From Verrucomicrobiales bacterium (lineage in GTDB: Bacteria > Verrucomicrobiota > Verrucomicrobiia > Limisphaerales > Palsa-1400): DNA of 6,842 bases. Location of the stretch: assembly GCA_028293405.1 (NCBI GenBank), contig JAQGOW010000401.1, forward strand, positions 1 to 6,842. Reading direction: 5' to 3'. This document shows positions 6,347-6,842 of this stretch, in pieces (the stretch's first letter is position 1; every line of letters begins with the position of its first letter). Made by a program: the position numbers and the translations under genes. The notes below the pieces were generated by a model, which saw only the letters and a list, made by a program, of their open reading frames with translations, did no database searches and was not told where the DNA came from.

Positions 6347-6842
6347 ATGAGGCGGGCAACCCATTTCATTCGGGTGTTGTTGTGGATGCCTACAGTCGTG
6401 GGCTTCTCCGGGCACGCTCAATTTAGCGTCAACGCGGTCGGCTATGTTCAAATTACTTTCCCCACGGGCTACACTTTCTGCGCGAATCCGCTTCGGACCA
6501 GCAATGACGTCGTCAGCGTAGTAATCCCGAACGCGCCTGATTCCGCTGCCGTTTATTTGTGGGATATTAGTCAGCAGCGATTCGCCGCCCCGTCAATTTA
6601 CCACGATGGTTGGAGCACTAATTGCCCCATGCCGGTGGGAAAAGGGTTTGTCTTGTTCACGCCTGTACCGTTCACGAACACGTTCGTTGGCGAAGTGCTG
6701 CAAGGAAGTTTGACCAACGCAATCGCAGGAAATAACAGGTTGTCACTGGTGGCATCGATGGTTCCGCAGATGGGTTCTCTTAAGCTGCTGAACTTTCTGG
6801 AAACTGACGGCGATACTGTTTACATGCCGGTTGCCGCAACGC
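6347..6842 (+). CDS. Secreted protein with NAVGYV-type repeat (5' part)
   Basis: The frame opens at ATG 6347, after an in-frame TGA at 6338-6340, and remains open for 165 codons to the right edge, so the C-terminus is missing. Residues 1-24 are a signal peptide: RR-containing n-region, hydrophobic core VLLWMPTVVGF, and GHA before Gln25. The mature protein opens QFSVNAVGYVQITFP, a phrase I recognise from poorly characterised exported proteins of Verrucomicrobiota. Two similar units follow. The first, about 31-73, runs from VGYV through GYTFCANPL to DSAAVYLWD. The second, about 114-160, runs from VGEVLQGSLTN through RLSLVASMVPQ to DGDTVYM. The GWSTN and PVGKGFVLFTP phrases lie between them. It is likely a beta-rich extracellular or periplasmic module. 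No catalytic residues can be named and the function is unknown. It stands alone after the cysK terminator, so it should have its own promoter. Confidence 0.85.
   Translation, partial: MRRATHFIRVLLWMPTVVGFSGHAQFSVNAVGYVQITFPTGYTFCANPLRTSNDVVSVVIPNAPDSAAVYLWDISQQRFAAPSIYHDGWSTNCPMPVGKGFVLFTPVPFTNTFVGEVLQGSLTNAIAGNNRLSLVASMVPQMGSLKLLNFLETDGDTVYMPVAAT

Overview
The window looks like a chromosomal core-genome segment of a Gram-negative bacterium, most likely a verrucomicrobiote of the Pedosphaera/Limisphaera type. This is inferred from protein style, not from a marker search. The clues are an exported protein with the NAVGYV-type repeat, an outer-membrane-barrel-like protein with a Tyr/Asn/Gly-rich segment, the RDRMEEADRAFF wording of the thymidylate kinase, and a sugar isomerase with an HANDKN metal motif. 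No mobile element, CRISPR array, tRNA or rRNA was seen. Clear Shine-Dalgarno sequences are scarce before every start.

Layout from left to right. (1) 1-551 (+): the 3' part of an M14-type zinc carboxypeptidase gene. (2) 548-1225 (-): thymidylate kinase, overlapping gene 1 tail to tail by 4 bases. (3) 1226-1395: a divergent intergenic region with a 30-base near-palindrome and a second inverted repeat. (4) 1396-2547 (+): a secreted, probably outer-membrane beta-barrel protein. (5) 2559-3263 and 3268-4107 (both -): a short-chain dehydrogenase and a sugar-phosphate isomerase/epimerase-like TIM barrel, 4 bases apart and transcribed isomerase first. This is a probable two-gene sugar or polyol module. 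(6) 4108-4392: an intergenic region with a 9-base direct repeat and a hairpin. (7) 4393-5070 (-): a NarL/LuxR-type response regulator with no histidine kinase in view. (8) 5071-5210: a divergent intergenic region with three related CTTG/CCC motifs that could form alternative hairpins. (9) 5211-6194 (+): cysteine synthase, followed by a strong intrinsic terminator at 6225-6260. (10) 6347-6842 (+): the start of a secreted protein gene that runs off the right edge.

The genes are mostly independent housekeeping or single-transcript units: dTMP kinase for DNA precursors, cysteine synthase for sulfur assimilation, and an orphan regulator. The exception is the isomerase-dehydrogenase pair. I see no convincing new multi-gene system. 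The most interesting items are the two exported proteins of poorly characterised families, the lid insertion in thymidylate kinase, and the symmetric elements in the divergent intergenic regions.
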